Positions 11,025 to 21,962 of a stretch of DNA of 64,000 nt are shown in pieces. Position 1 is the first letter of the stretch. Every line of letters begins with the position of its first letter. The notes under the pieces are model-generated. The model was not told where the DNA came from. It searched no databases and saw nothing but the letters and a program-made list of their open reading frames with translations. Position numbers and translations under genes: made by a program. The DNA is from Stenogyne calaminthoides (lineage: Eukaryota; Streptophyta; Magnoliopsida; Lamiales; Lamiaceae): assembly GCA_037126765.1 (NCBI GenBank), contig JBBCBC010000007.1, positions 24,437,667 to 24,501,666 of the forward strand. Reading direction: 5' to 3'.

Positions 11025-12738
11025 TGTAGGTCCCGAACGGGTTTTGTGAGGGTAGAAGTCTAGAGGGGAGGGGTGAATAGACTTCTAAAACTTTTCGTGC
11101 GGATCAGGTGTGAATGCAGATTTCCTGATCAGTGTTAGTGTGTCAGTTTGGATTGATGTTCAATCTTACTGAGTGCCTGAGGGCAGATCAGTTTGATATC
11201 TGTCAGTTGAACTGAGAGTGCGGAAGCTTGTTTTAACCCGTGTGAAAAACCAGTTTTATCAATTCAGATTCTTAAGTCAGTTTTCAACTAGCTGACTAAG
11301 GTGTCAACCTGATCAGATCAGTTGCTTGGTGCACACTGAGCTTAACTTAGAATATTTATGCAATTTTAAACTCAGTTGTGTGAATGGTGTAAAGCAATAA
11401 GAAATCACGTAAAAGCACACAAGACTTTTTTTAGTGGTTCAGACGAAACCCGTCTTACGTCCACTCTTCTCTTAACATAGGTGAACCTTAACCGAACTTA
11501 ACCGATCTTAACCTGTGGGACTTATCTCCCTCACGGGATGGCCGATAGATATTTACTGAGTTCACACTCTACAGATGTTTATCGAGTTCACCCTCAACCG
11601 AACTAGAAATCAGAAAACTAGAATCCCTAGTCTGAAATCTTGCGATAACAAACTTAACCTAACTTGAGTTTGGGTAAAGAATGTTTGAGGGTTCCAAATG
11701 GAAATCAATCCTGGTGTTTTAGGTAGCCAAATGCTAGTGGATAGGATTTCTTGCTAAGAACAATGGGATGAACACTCTAAGAATAATCTTCAAATATGGT
11801 GTTCTTCGAGCGGAGATTTTGCTGTAGTTTTTTGCTTCTTTTGCGGTGTCTCCGTGTTTGTTCTTCGCCTTTTCTTCAATTTGAAGATCGATCCCATTTT
11901 ATAAACCTCGAAATCAAAGAGCCATTGGAGAGCAATTTGAATTTCGGGTTATATTAGGTAGGTTGTAGGATATGATTGTGACGTGCTCCGATTATTGGCG
12001 TAGCCATAGGCATGATTAGCACCGTTTATGTCCGCGAATCCCGCAGTGTCAGCTCTTTTTGTGCACGTATCACTTTCTCCTTGGCTTCGCGAGGTGGCAC
12101 TCAGTAATTTTTCCGTTAAACGATTGATATTCCTTTTCTAGAAGATTCGTCTTGTCTGGTGTATCTTTTTTATTGATGTCAGGTGTGAGCTGACTTGATC
12201 AAGTAATTGATCAGTCTACCTTGTTGAGTCTTATGATGCAGATTGTCTTAGCTCAATATGTAGACTCGGCTGATATAGGTCTTGTGTCTTACGGTAGTCT
12301 TTTCGGATCTTGGTGACTCGAGCATCGGTGTCTTCGGTTATCTTGAGTCTTGAGTTTATTCTTGAGTCTTGAGTTTATCCGAGTCTTGAGTTCATCTGAG
12401 TCTTCAGGTTTAACTGAGTCTTGAGTTTATCTAAGTCTTGAGTTCATCCGAGTCTTGATGTCTTTTGTCCTCACCTGATCTTCTGACTTCTTATCTTCTG
12501 ATTTGTTCTTAGTCTTCTGATCATCTGACCTTATCTGGGTCATCTGATACTTCGACCTGACCTATACATATTGAGTTCCCCCTCAATATGTGACCTATCT
12601 TTTACATCGACTATCTATACATTTAAATTTGGTCATCTTAATCGATTCTAAGTCATCGATCAAATAACAGTCCGATTGGTCCTATTACAACTTTGTTTTG
12701 GAACTTCCATCAAAACTAAAATCTGAAAATTCCCAACA
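11025..12738 (-). mobile_element. B2 3' LTR
   Basis: This 1,714-bp LTR runs TGTAGGTCCC...TCCCAACA on the plus strand, with the PPT on its right. The minus-strand TATA box (TATAAAAT) lies near 11893-11900 and the degraded 18-bp array near 12340-12465. It is closely similar to the 5' LTR 24683-26387; most differences I noticed are at CAG/CTG sites. Confidence 0.88.
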
Positions 12739-12756
12739 ATTTCCCCTTTTTTGATG
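12739..12756 (-). other. B2 polypurine tract
   Basis: The minus strand reads CATCAAAAAAGGGGAAAT next to the LTR start. It has the same position and composition as the B1 tract, with one fewer G and one more A. Confidence 0.82.
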
Positions 12757-12945
12757 GAACCAAAACACTTAATCAGAAAAATAGATACCACGAATAGAAA
12801 TGCAGATAATGAAATCAGTACATACCTTAGAAGACAATGAGATGTTGTCTTAGAATCAGAGAGATGGAATATTTAATTCAGATAGGTGTGTGAATTATAG
12901 AATACAAGAAAAGCGTACCTATCATCTGATTCCAAGTTGTCTTCC

Positions 12946-15900
12946 TCAGGTGTACTTGAACATTTGCAGTTCTTTTGGGATGCCAAACATCTTGTACATC
13001 CTTTGCATCAGCTTGTCCAGATCTTCTCTTCTATGGATCCCTCCTTTTTCAGCAAATCCATAGTAGGCATTCTTGAACTTTACAGCATCTAGCTTTTTTA
13101 TGCGGGCCTTGGTGGAAGGAGTAGTTCAAAGGGTGGAGCTTTCGTATCGGTGACATGATCTTTCCTTCTTTCATCACTTTGTCGGTAGAAGTCCGGATAC
13201 ATCATTTCTAACCATTAAAATTCATCATCATTTTCGATCGATCTTGATGAATCGGAATCTTCTCCGGGATGTATCGTCCACACAACCATTCTCCTCTGAT
13301 CTGATCCCATTCTAGAAGCAGATCTAGCCGTGCACAGAGGATGTCTTTAACAGTTGCCGGAAGGGCATTCTTCTCCCAAGCAATCTCTTCTACAGCAGCT
13401 TCGTTCTTCCTCTTCCTTCGGATGTAAGTCATGTTCAGTCCCTTAGCCTCTGCTAACTTCTGCTTTTTGATGGCGGCCTTTCTTATTCTCTGTCTTGTTT
13501 GCTCTTGAATTTGTTCAGGAATCATCTGGATTTTGGTAGAGAATAGCTGGCCTTGTCTCTGATCTTCCGCAGTTGCTTTCATCATCTTGCCTTTGTCTTT
13601 CTTTCTCCTCAGAGTTTGCTCAGGTTCATCTTGTTCGTCTTCTTTAGCTAATTTCTTAGTGAGTTCAAAGCTCTTGGCCTGATCATCAGTATCCATTCTT
13701 TTCCGTACGAACGAAGAAAAGTCTTCAATCTTGTCGACTCTGGCAATAACCTCTGAAAGAGCAATTTTTTGCTCAGTGATCTCTTTGCTATGTTGCTCCA
13801 CAGTTTCTTTCACTTCAGCAACAAGATCAGCAGATGGAGTGGCTGGCAAGTCAGATACAGTGGTCTCTGGTAGAGATGAAATTGTTACCAACTATGTCTG
13901 TTTTTCTTCCTTCTCTTTATTCTCTTTTCCTTCCCCCTTTTTGGTTTCATCAAAGAGGTTGGACATCTTGCGGTTCAGAGCAGTTAATTGCCGTGAGATC
14001 TCCTCTCTGAGTTCCTCGACAACAAGAGGAGTGATCTCAAAGGTGGCAGAAGGTGCAGGAGTGAAGAAGCGTCTGAGAGCAGCTTCGATTTCCTGTCTTG
14101 CTCGTTCTATAGAAGCTAGAAAATGTTTTCAACCCATATCCATGTGGTTGTCCGTTTTGTCCAAGGATGCCTAGACATTCTCCAATAGTACCTGTATCTG
14201 ATTGAGCATATCTGTCTGAACTTTGAGTTTGTCAGACTGTAGATTGAGCTTCTCGACAAGAGGATTTACTAGTTGCATTACTTCAGAAAGGATGGCATTA
14301 TGCATCCCAACTGCGTGACTTCTTTCTTTATCAACTATTTTTGCTTGCTCTTCTTCAAATCGCTTCATCAGATCTGCTGTGAACGCTGTGAACGCTGTGA
14401 ATTTATGTTCAATAGCAGCCTTGATCCCATCCTGAATCTTCTCAGTATAAAGATCTAGGGTATCAGAGCTCATCGTAGCAGTCTGGTCAGATGTTGAAGC
14501 CTTGCCAAGTCGGGTCTCATCTGTAGCACCCATTCTTGGTTCATCGGCAGCTCCCTCATGATCTGTAGGAGGTTTAACGGTTTTCTCCCTGTTATCAGCA
14601 ATTCCGAACCTTTCGTGAATCAACCATCTGATATCATCATCAGATGCCAATTCCACAACACTTTCAATCCCAGCATTGTTTAAACATTTCAACTCCAAGT
14701 CTTCAAAGAAATCTGATCCCAGAGTTGTCATGAGAATCAGAAATTCTTCAATGTTTTTCAGTCGGATATCCCTCCAGAACACAATCTCTTCTATTTGTTG
14801 CTGGATGCCAGGATGTTGATCCAATTCAGGGCATAGATCCAGCAGATACTCCTTGATCTGTTGCTTCATTATTCTTATGATGGTGCTTTCTGAAGCAGGT
14901 GAAGCAAGCACGGTTCTGGTGTTGAAGGGATTATGAGAGATGGACACTCGCTTGTCGGATCTCTCAGGCTCTTGTGACTTGATTGGAGATTGGGATATTT
15001 GTGGTTCAGGTTCGTTTTCAGTGTGTTGAGGGTGTTCAGTTTCCTGAACAGGTTCATTGATTGGTGGTGTGGGAGATCTTGGTGATCTGATAGGTGAGGG
15101 TGAGGGTGAGAAGGTTTTGTGGAGAGAGGGTAGTGGTGATGATTTTTGAGGAGAGGGTGATGGTGATTTGGAAGTGGGCGTTGGGGATCTTGCTCTCTGG
15201 AAGATCTTGGTGAGAGGCAGAGAATCAGATGGTGATTCTTCCTCAGATTGCTCCACTTCTGTCCCTCTTACAGATTTCTCTCCTTCTGCTGCGATCATCT
15301 GCTCTTCCCTTACTTCTCTGATAATGGGCTCAGAGCGGACTGCTATCTCCTCTTCTGATCCTACTTGCATCAGATCCTTCGTTCTGCTAACTTGCTGGGC
15401 AGAACTTGGAGCAGTCTTCAGAGGAGATGTGACTCTCTTCTTACGTTTTCGCTGAGCATCTGGTTTCTTGGCCAGAACCTTCCTCTTCATCCTCTTCTCT
15501 GGTACGGCCTTTTCCTGCACTTCAGACGATGCAGTTGCCTTATCATTTCCCTTCTTTTCTCCCTTGGGTTTGGGCACATAAGGAGTTGGATCTTCATCAG
15601 CTTGTCCAGGTAGGGACTCATCCTTGCCCAATATGGCCTTGTGCTTTACTTGATATATCTTCACTCCATTCTCGTTCCATTCATAATTCTGTGGCAGCTT
15701 ATCTGACAGAATGATAGATATTTTGTGTGTGAAGGAGCACTTGGAAGATAAGCACACTTCATTGCTCTGGGTCAGTTTGAACTTCCCGGAGTCTTTTCTC
15801 AGTCATGCCTTGACCATACCCAACCAATCTATATCTGAATCCTTCTTGATTATTGCAGCCATGAAACTGATCTTATACGAAGTGACTGCATCACGACTGT

Positions 15901-16402
15901 AGGTTGAGCACATGATCACCTTCTGAACGATCTCAAGAAGAAGGTGATATTTTCTCTTCAGATAGGAGGCTTTGACGTTCGTCGTGTTCTCCTTGTTTCC
16001 AGGGCTCACAGGCTTGGCTTCAAGAAATTCCTTTTCTCCTACATCAGTCGTGTAGGTCTCTGGATTGATGCTTCCTCGAGTTAGACCGAATATCCTCTGG
16101 AGATCGTCATTCGACACTCGAACTTCCAGTCCGCCAAAGGAAGAAATCAGGTCAGCATCATTGTCTTCATCCCTCTGTAGATTGTATAAAAATTCCAGGG
16201 CTTCATGTTTGTGGACGATGTTCTGGCGTGTAGAGCAATATCGTTCTAGCCCACACGCTCGCAAGCACTCCAGAATTTCCAGCGATTCAGGATCTGAGGT
16301 GATGGTGAAAACTACATACTTCTCATCAATGATGTCTTTCTTCATCAATGCAAAGTTGCAGAACTTTTTCCCTTGGCCCGGTCGTGGAACAAGATATGCC
16401 AT
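12946..16402 (-). pseudogene. B2 ORF3, large third ORF (about 1,150 codons, frameshifted)
   Basis: Open segments are 15803-16402, 14171-15757 and 13208-13891, followed by a shifted C-terminal end stopping at 12946 (MFKYT, as in B1). The start is set at 16402 (MAYLVPRP) because B1 shares that methionine while the upstream residues are not conserved. An N-terminal domain contains EFLYNLQRDED, RIFGLTRG and LKRKYHLLLEIVQKVIM. Similar patterns occur in family-A ORF3, so the domain is conserved across families. It is followed by a Lys-rich linker, a Ser/Pro-rich tract, and coiled coils (MKRFEEEQAKIVDKE; VEQHSKEITEQ). No membrane segment is seen. The frame is lost at 13208 where B1 has a CTG that is missing here. 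Confidence 0.72.
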
Positions 16403-16404
16403 TT

Positions 16405-16597
16405 CTGTGCGATGTGCAGATTGATGTTTAGTTTGAGTAAGATGTTTCAATAAATTCAGTCAAACCAGTAATTTTAGCATCAATTTAGCAAATAAGCGTT
16501 TAGATCTTATACAAATTACAGAAACATAGCATCACAACTTGTAAACCTAGGTACCAGAGAGAAATCGAAATCATGCAATAATTAAACAAGAAATTAC
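16405..16597 (-). other. Candidate 5'-leader intron of B2 ORF3
   Basis: On the minus strand a donor CTG|GTAATTT (exon end 16598) and an acceptor GCACAG|AAATGG bracket 193 bp of T-rich sequence just before the ORF3 ATG. Both sites fit the plant GT-AG consensus. The acceptor is exactly where B1 and B2 stop matching. Splicing is inference. Confidence 0.4.
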
Positions 16598-16745
16598 CAG
16601 AAATTGATTCGAATGAATTAGAAATCGGAAGAGTAGAATCAATTGATTTCGAAAGTAATTCTCTGAAGATTTTGAAAGTTTTGATCTTTTAAGAACTTTT
16701 GAGAAGACGAAGTAGTGGAAAGAAGTTTTCTGAGAAAGATTTGGA

Positions 16746-16752
16746 TTTTATA
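16746..16752 (-). promoter_or_regulatory. TATA box of a candidate ORF3 promoter in B2
   Basis: The minus strand reads ACTATAAAATCC, followed about 30 bases downstream by an A/C/T-rich leader (CTTCTTTCCACTACTTCG) typical of plant 5' UTRs. The leader runs about 150 bp to the candidate intron and then to the ORF3 ATG. Confidence 0.5.
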
Positions 16753-17457
16753 GTATGCGAGGGAAAACCTTTTTGCACATCTTTCCAAAGTACTCAAGTA
16801 TCCGTGTTTTGAAATCAGTGGCTGAGATTAGTCGGCCAAAAAGTATTTTGATTGCACGGTTGAGAAAAGTAGTCTTCTCGTATTTCGGACTCGAAAATTC
16901 GCAATAAAACTCATTAAATACACATTCCCAAGTTCGCATTAAAAGTTTTGCAGAGCATGCGTCATAAGGTGAAAACAGAGTAAAAACATTTTATTTAAAT
17001 AACGCATGTAAGGTATTCAGAAAGGGATAAATAAGAGAACGTATCTGACTGATTGATATTGTATTCAACCAGTTACCACTGTGATCTGATCTAGTACTTG
17101 TTGACCTTACTGATGGTAGCCTTAAGCATTTCCCAACAATATCTTACTCATCTGATCAGATTCTTGCTTGAAACATTTCGTCACTTATCTGATCCACTTA
17201 CCTGATACACTCTATCCTTCAGTCTTCTTCTAACCAACCCGCATTTACTGAAGTCAACTCCCGCCAAAACATTTACTTTGGGGAGTCCAAAAGTCGGCGC
17301 GATTTGACATTCCGTAATAATGGCATAGATACGCTGTGATTACTTCACACCGTCAACTCATCCAACCATTAGTCGCGTGTTCCTTACGCGTTGTCGATGC
17401 AAATTTCTCTTAAGATCTTCTGAGAAAATAAATTTGCATTTATACCCTAATTTCCTT
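16753..17457. promoter_or_regulatory. Divergent intergenic region between ORF3 and the antisense unit
   Basis: About 700 bp contain no ORF of note. They separate the minus-strand TATA at 16746 from the plus-strand TATA at 17459. Base composition is less repetitive than the LTRs. It could serve as a bidirectional promoter inside the retrotransposon; that is inference from layout. Confidence 0.4.
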
Positions 17458-17458
17458 C

Positions 17459-17466
17459 TATAAATT
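17459..17466 (+). promoter_or_regulatory. TATA box of the antisense gene-like unit
   Basis: CTATAAATTAG lies about 80 bp upstream of the ATG at 17540. It is followed by a leader with ACAACATAAACC and CATCTTCTTTAGC, which resembles a plant 5' UTR. Confidence 0.5.
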
Positions 17467-17539
17467 AGCCTGGGGTGATTAGGCAAACAACACAACATAA
17501 ACCATTCATCTTCTTTAGCATATACTTCATGCTTTTCCG

Positions 17540-18074
17540 ATGAGTTCCTTATTTCCGGTGAGAACCTTTAGCCCTTTTCCAATGAATTCAGCTTCTCAAA
17601 TCAACCCTGTATGTTCCTTCACACCGCTGCTTTTAATAAATCATCTAAGATTTCACATACGATCAATGCTAAGCTTCTTTACCACCGTGGAGGCGGATCT
17701 GCTAAGGCAAATGAGAAGGTACTTCTCCTAACCGTATGCACCTTGTGCGCCTATCGAGATGTCGAAATTAGCATCAACAAACTCAGTCTGAAACAAAACG
17801 TGAGTTTGGTATACGATCTTGATCAGATAACAGCTGATCTTCGTATATCAAGCTCAATTTTTGCATGCGACACTAGTGTCTGTTTGATCCTTGTGACCAA
17901 ACCTATGGCATTGTGTCCCATTTAACAGTTGGAGAGCCCATTGATCTCACGTCTGAGGGCTCCTGGCTTGGACATCCTTCAAAGCCTCTCTCGCTCCTCA
18001 CTCCGAAGCTTTTGAGATTGGCTCAAGATTCTAGAAGCCTCTCTGACGCCTCTTCTAGGATCGAGGGAAAATGA
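17540..18074 (+). CDS. Antisense gene-like ORF inside B2 (unknown protein, two frame breaks)
   Basis: A plus-strand coding-like region runs against the direction of B2. It starts at ATG 17540 (MSSLFPVRTFSPF). It changes frame near 17630, within CACCGCTGC, into a segment containing LLYHRGGGSAKANEK and LVYDLDQITADL. A TAA follows at 17923-17925. It then continues in a third frame from 17928 (VGEPIDLTSEGSWLGHPSKP) to TGA at 18072-18074, about 178 codons in all. Both frame changes lie at CTG or CAG sites, matching the error pattern elsewhere. I recognise no family. It is absent from B1. It may be a captured host gene fragment or an antisense ORF native to the element family; I cannot decide. Confidence 0.5.
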
Positions 18075-18370
18075 GAGCATCATACCTTGAACTCTCTCTC
18101 TCTTTCCCTGCCTAGGGTTGGCTTAGGGCTTATGGTTTATGTATTGACCTCCGGGTCTTCTTGTACTTGTAGCTTGTAATACCACTTGAAGGTAGCTTGA
18201 AGGTAGCTAGTGATATCACTTGTAACTTGTAAATCTGACCTCCGGGTCTTTATCAATGAAAAATTCTATTATTTCATTGTTGTGTTGCTTCTTCTGACTT
18301 ATGCGATCTGTAGCTTTGAACTTGACTTGCTTGTTGACTGCAGCTTTAATCGACTTATAAAGTAATCTTC
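18075..18370 (+). other. Putative 3' UTR of the antisense unit
   Basis: The stretch after the TGA is T/G-rich, with a direct repeat TGACCTCCGGGTCTT at 18145-18159 and 18236-18250 and a polyadenylation-like AATGAAAAA at about 18255-18263. It ends where B2 and B1 become alignable again (CAATCTGATCAG at 18371). Confidence 0.4.
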
Positions 18371-18550
18371 CAATCTGATCAGTTCCCCCTTAATCTGATA
18401 TGTCTTGAACTGATCTGCTCCTTGTCTAAACTTCAGATCGGCTACTTGTCTGACTTTCTGATCTGCTCCTTATCTGAACTTCAGATCGGCTCCTCGTCTG
18501 GTCGTCTGATCAGTTGAGATTCCTAACTCAATTGATTTCTCTTAACCTGG

Positions 18551-19100
18551 TTAGTCTTTTAACCAACTGGTTCTGGAGATCAAACCATCAATCATTTTTG
18601 GTGCACTTTCTCCGAGATCCAAAAGCCCTAGCTCGTTGCATAAATCTCTGAATCTGATCTCAGCTAGCGGCTTGGTTAAGATGTCAGCTTTATGCTTGTC
18701 AGTATGGATCTTTTCCATCCTGATATTCTTCTTTTCAACGTGATCTCTGATAAAATGGTGTCTGACATCCACATGCTTGCATCTTGTATGTAGAACAGGA
18801 TTCTGAGTGATTGTAATAACACTATTAATTTCACAGAATATAGGTACGTTCTTAGCTACGATGTTGTAATCCCTCAGTTGCTGACTTAGCCAGAGCAGTT
18901 GGGAACAACAGCTTCCTGCAGCCATATATTCTGCTTCAGTAGTAGATGTCGCAACTGATGTCTGCTTCTTCAAAAACCAAGAGATCAGTTTAATTCCCAG
19001 AAACTAACATGAACCTGAGGTTGACTTCCTCATCGATTAAAACCCTCCATGTCGAATCGAGAATACCCACTAAGCTCTAGATTATCATCTGATGGGTAAA
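18551..19100 (-). pseudogene. pol: B2 RNase H domain
   Basis: The open segment 18551-18973 has the copia RNase H signature STTEAEYMA, the central IFCEINS (normally D-N-S) and HTRCKHVDVRHHFIRDHV, ending shortly after TKPL. RNase H removes the RNA strand during reverse transcription. The DN-S aspartate reads E here. Upstream sequence to 19100 is frameshifted. Confidence 0.78.
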
Positions 19101-19144
19101 ATAAACCAAGGTTTACAGTCCCCTTCAGATACTTGAGAATCCGC

Positions 19145-20130
19145 TTAGTCGCTTCTAGGTGGCTTTGCATTGGATTTGCTTGAAATCATCACATACACCT
19201 CTTTTGCCAAAAAGTAATGTCCGTCTGGCTGGCGGTCGGTATAGTAGTGATCCAATCGAGCTCTATATTCTTTACGATTAACTTTCTGACCATCTTCATC
19301 TGGATCCATCTTGAACCCGGTCATCATGGGAATTCTGGCTTCCTTGCAATGTTGAACTCCAAACTTTGCCAGAAGATTCCTTGTGTACTTCGCCTGGAAG
19401 ATGAATATCCCTTCTGTACTCTGCTTGACTTGTAAACCCAGAAAGTAATTCATCTGACCCATCATGGACATCTCGAACTTCCCTTGCATCAATTTGCTGA
19501 ACTTTTCACATAACTTCTTGGTGGGAGATCCGAAGATGATGTCGTCCACGTAAATCTGAACCATCAGAATATCTTCTCCATCTTCTATTCTGAATAAGGT
19601 TCTGTCCACTATTCCTTTAGTGAACCCGCTGTCTATCATGAACTGATAGAGTGTATCATACCAAGCTCGAGGAGCTTATTTCAGGACGTAAAGAGCTTTC
19701 CTTAAACGGTACACTTGGTTGCCTTTTTCAAAGCCTGGAGGTTGTTCGACATAAACTTCCTCTGCTAGTACCCCATTTAAGAATGCACTCTTTACATCCA
19801 TCTGATACATAGTGAACCCTCGTAGGCGTATATGCCGAAATAAATTTGAATGGCTTCTAGGCGAGTGACTGGTGCAAAGGTCTCATCATAATCAATTCCT
19901 TCTGATTGTGAATACCCTTTAGCAACAAGTCTTGCCTTATTCCTAGTTATGACATTATTCTTATCTCTCTTGTTCTTGAATACCCACTTCGTGCCAATCA
20001 CGTCTTGATGAGTTGGTTACGTCCACCGGTTTTTCAAACTTGATTTCCTCTCAAACTGTTCCAGTTCCTCTTGCATGGCTAGAATCCAGCTTGCGTCTTG
20101 TAGAGCTTCGTCTACAGTAGTTGGTTCCTT
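19145..20130 (-). pseudogene. pol: B2 reverse transcriptase domain (YVDD intact, frameshifted)
   Basis: Segments 19792-20001 (TKWVFKNKRDKN...YDETFAPVTRLEA) and 19145-19639 (LFRIEDGEDILMVQIYVDDI) hold the copia RT fingers and palm. The catalytic YVDD codons are at 19541-19552. A stop in KQAP-type residues near 19679 and a frameshift near 19830 separate the parts. RT copies the element RNA in the particle. Confidence 0.82.
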
Positions 20131-20169
20131 CAAAGACAGATAGCAACAGTACATGGCACTTTCACCAAT

Positions 20170-21540
20170 CTAATGTCTAGTTTTGACTCTAACAGATGGG
20201 TCTCCGATAATCAGATCAGTTGGATGACTGGTAATCCAAGTCCTTCTGTTCTGATGTGCATTTGTTTGAAGAACATCATCCATTTCTGATAGTAGTTCAT
20301 TACTAGTGATTGGGAATGGTGCGGAATTGTGATCCACTTGATAAGAACATGTCTCAGCTGATGTTGGACTCATCATGTGTCGATGTACTGCTCAGAGGAA
20401 CTTCAGAGTTCCCCCGAACCCGATGGTTCGGTTGATCTTTTATCTCAAATTGTACCAACTTCTTCAGCAGCGATTGTTAATGCGTACCTTGGGGTCCGAT
20501 TGACCTGTTGAATCAGCAAGATCAAGTTCTAGGATGTACACTGTTACGTGTTCAGCTTCTTTCTCCTTGATACTTAGCTGATCCATTTTCTGCGTATCAG
20601 GTAGCGGTTGATCTGGTGCGGCTTGTTACGAGGCGACTTTCTCTTGTTGAAACATGTCTCATCAAAGACCACATGGGGTGTTTCTTCCACAACTAGGGTT
20701 CGTTTGTTGTAAGCCCTGAAAGCCTTGCTGGATGAGGAATATCCTAAGAATATGCCCTCATCTAACTTGGCCTCAAAAGTCTTCAACTGACTTTTCCCAT
20801 TGTTGTGTATGAAACACTTGCACCCAAAAACATGGAAGTATGAAACACGAGGTTTTACGCCTTCCATAGTTCATAGGGTGTTTTGAAGTGAGTCTTAGTC
20901 GAGAAACATCTGTTACGAGTATGGCATCTGATGTTGATTATACGCCCATAAATGGTTTGGTGTCGATGTTCAATTTAACATAGTGCGAGCAAATTTTCCT
21001 TGAGAGTTCTGTTTCTCCGTTCTGCTACTCCATTTTGTTGTGGCGTCTTGCAGCTGACGTTTCATGTTGTATACCAAACTCAGTGCAAAAGTCAGTGATA
21101 AAGGAATTCAGAAACTCTGTACCTTTATCTGATCTGATTTTTACTATGCTGACACCCTTTTCGTTTTGTAGCTTCTTGAGCAGCTCGGGTATCTTTGTCG
21201 TTGTCTCGTTCTTCTTGTATAAGAATACAACCCAAGTAAACTTGGAATAATCATCCACGATTACTAGAGTATATTTGCGTCCACTGAGACTGACTGGTGT
21301 AACTGGTCTGAATAGATCCATATGGAGCAGTTGCAGTACTCTACTGAATGCTGGCCCAGGTATTCCCTTGAACGAGGCTTTTACTTGTTTTCCCTTCTGA
21401 CATGCGGCACATGTCTGATCTTTAGAGAATACCTCATTCGAAAGTCCCTCAACCAAAGACATCCTAGCTATCTTGTTAAGAGTCTTAAAGTTCAGATGAC
21501 TCATTCTTTTGTGCCAGAGCCAACTGCTACTTTTGGAACT
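20170..21540 (-). pseudogene. pol: B2 integrase domain (broken) and C-terminal linker
   Basis: The segment 21025-21504 carries GAG-pre-integrase/zinc-binding residues (MSHLN; CAACQKGK) and the rve core with HMDL and IRSDKGTEF, the first two catalytic Asp positions. A 1-bp loss near 21049 shifts the frame before the final Glu region. The segment 20574-20867 has the typical GCKCFIHNN...GIFLGYS C-terminal pattern. Segments from 20170 form the acidic linker to RT. Integrase inserts the cDNA into host DNA. Confidence 0.8.
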
Positions 21541-21576
21541 CTTAACAATTAAGCATGCATTTCTTGGGCAACTGTT

Positions 21577-21957
21577 CTAAACTGTTGTGTAGATTGTGTC
21601 TTTCCTTGAACCAGTTAGCAAGATTTGTTGAGTAGCTCGATTCCTTATCGTACACTTGTCCCTCGAGAACTCAACGTTGAATCTGTTGTAGCAGAATTGT
21701 GATACTGATAGTAGATTATGCTTTAATCCTTCGACATACGAGACTCCAGTTACCTGTACATCATCATTCTCTAAGGTTCTGAATCCTTTGGTAAAACCAA
21801 AGTTATCATCACCGAAGAGTACACATGGGCCTTCTTGTTCTTTGTAAGAGCTAAGGAGATGTTTGCTTTCATTCATGTGCCTTGAGCATCCACTATCGAT
21901 GTACCAGATGGTTGCTTGTACACCTCCTTTGTTGGCCAGTCCCACGCGAACCTGCAC
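21577..21957 (-). pseudogene. pol: B2 aspartic protease domain
   Basis: The open frame contains WYIDSGCSRHM, with the catalytic D-S-G codons at 21886-21897. It continues into the pre-integrase pattern LKHNLLSVSQFC. The protease cuts the gag-pol polyprotein. This segment is intact over 126 codons, though bounded by frame breaks. Confidence 0.82.
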
Positions 21958-21962
21958 TCAAA

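Noticed and set aside
12330..12470. Regular short repeats that could suggest a CRISPR array.
   Set aside because: There are no unique spacers between units, they sit inside an LTR, and the genome is a plant.
12946..16402. ORF3 as a retroviral-type envelope gene.
   Set aside because: No signal peptide, membrane helix or cleavage site is seen. The protein is hydrophilic with coiled coils. Position alone is not enough.
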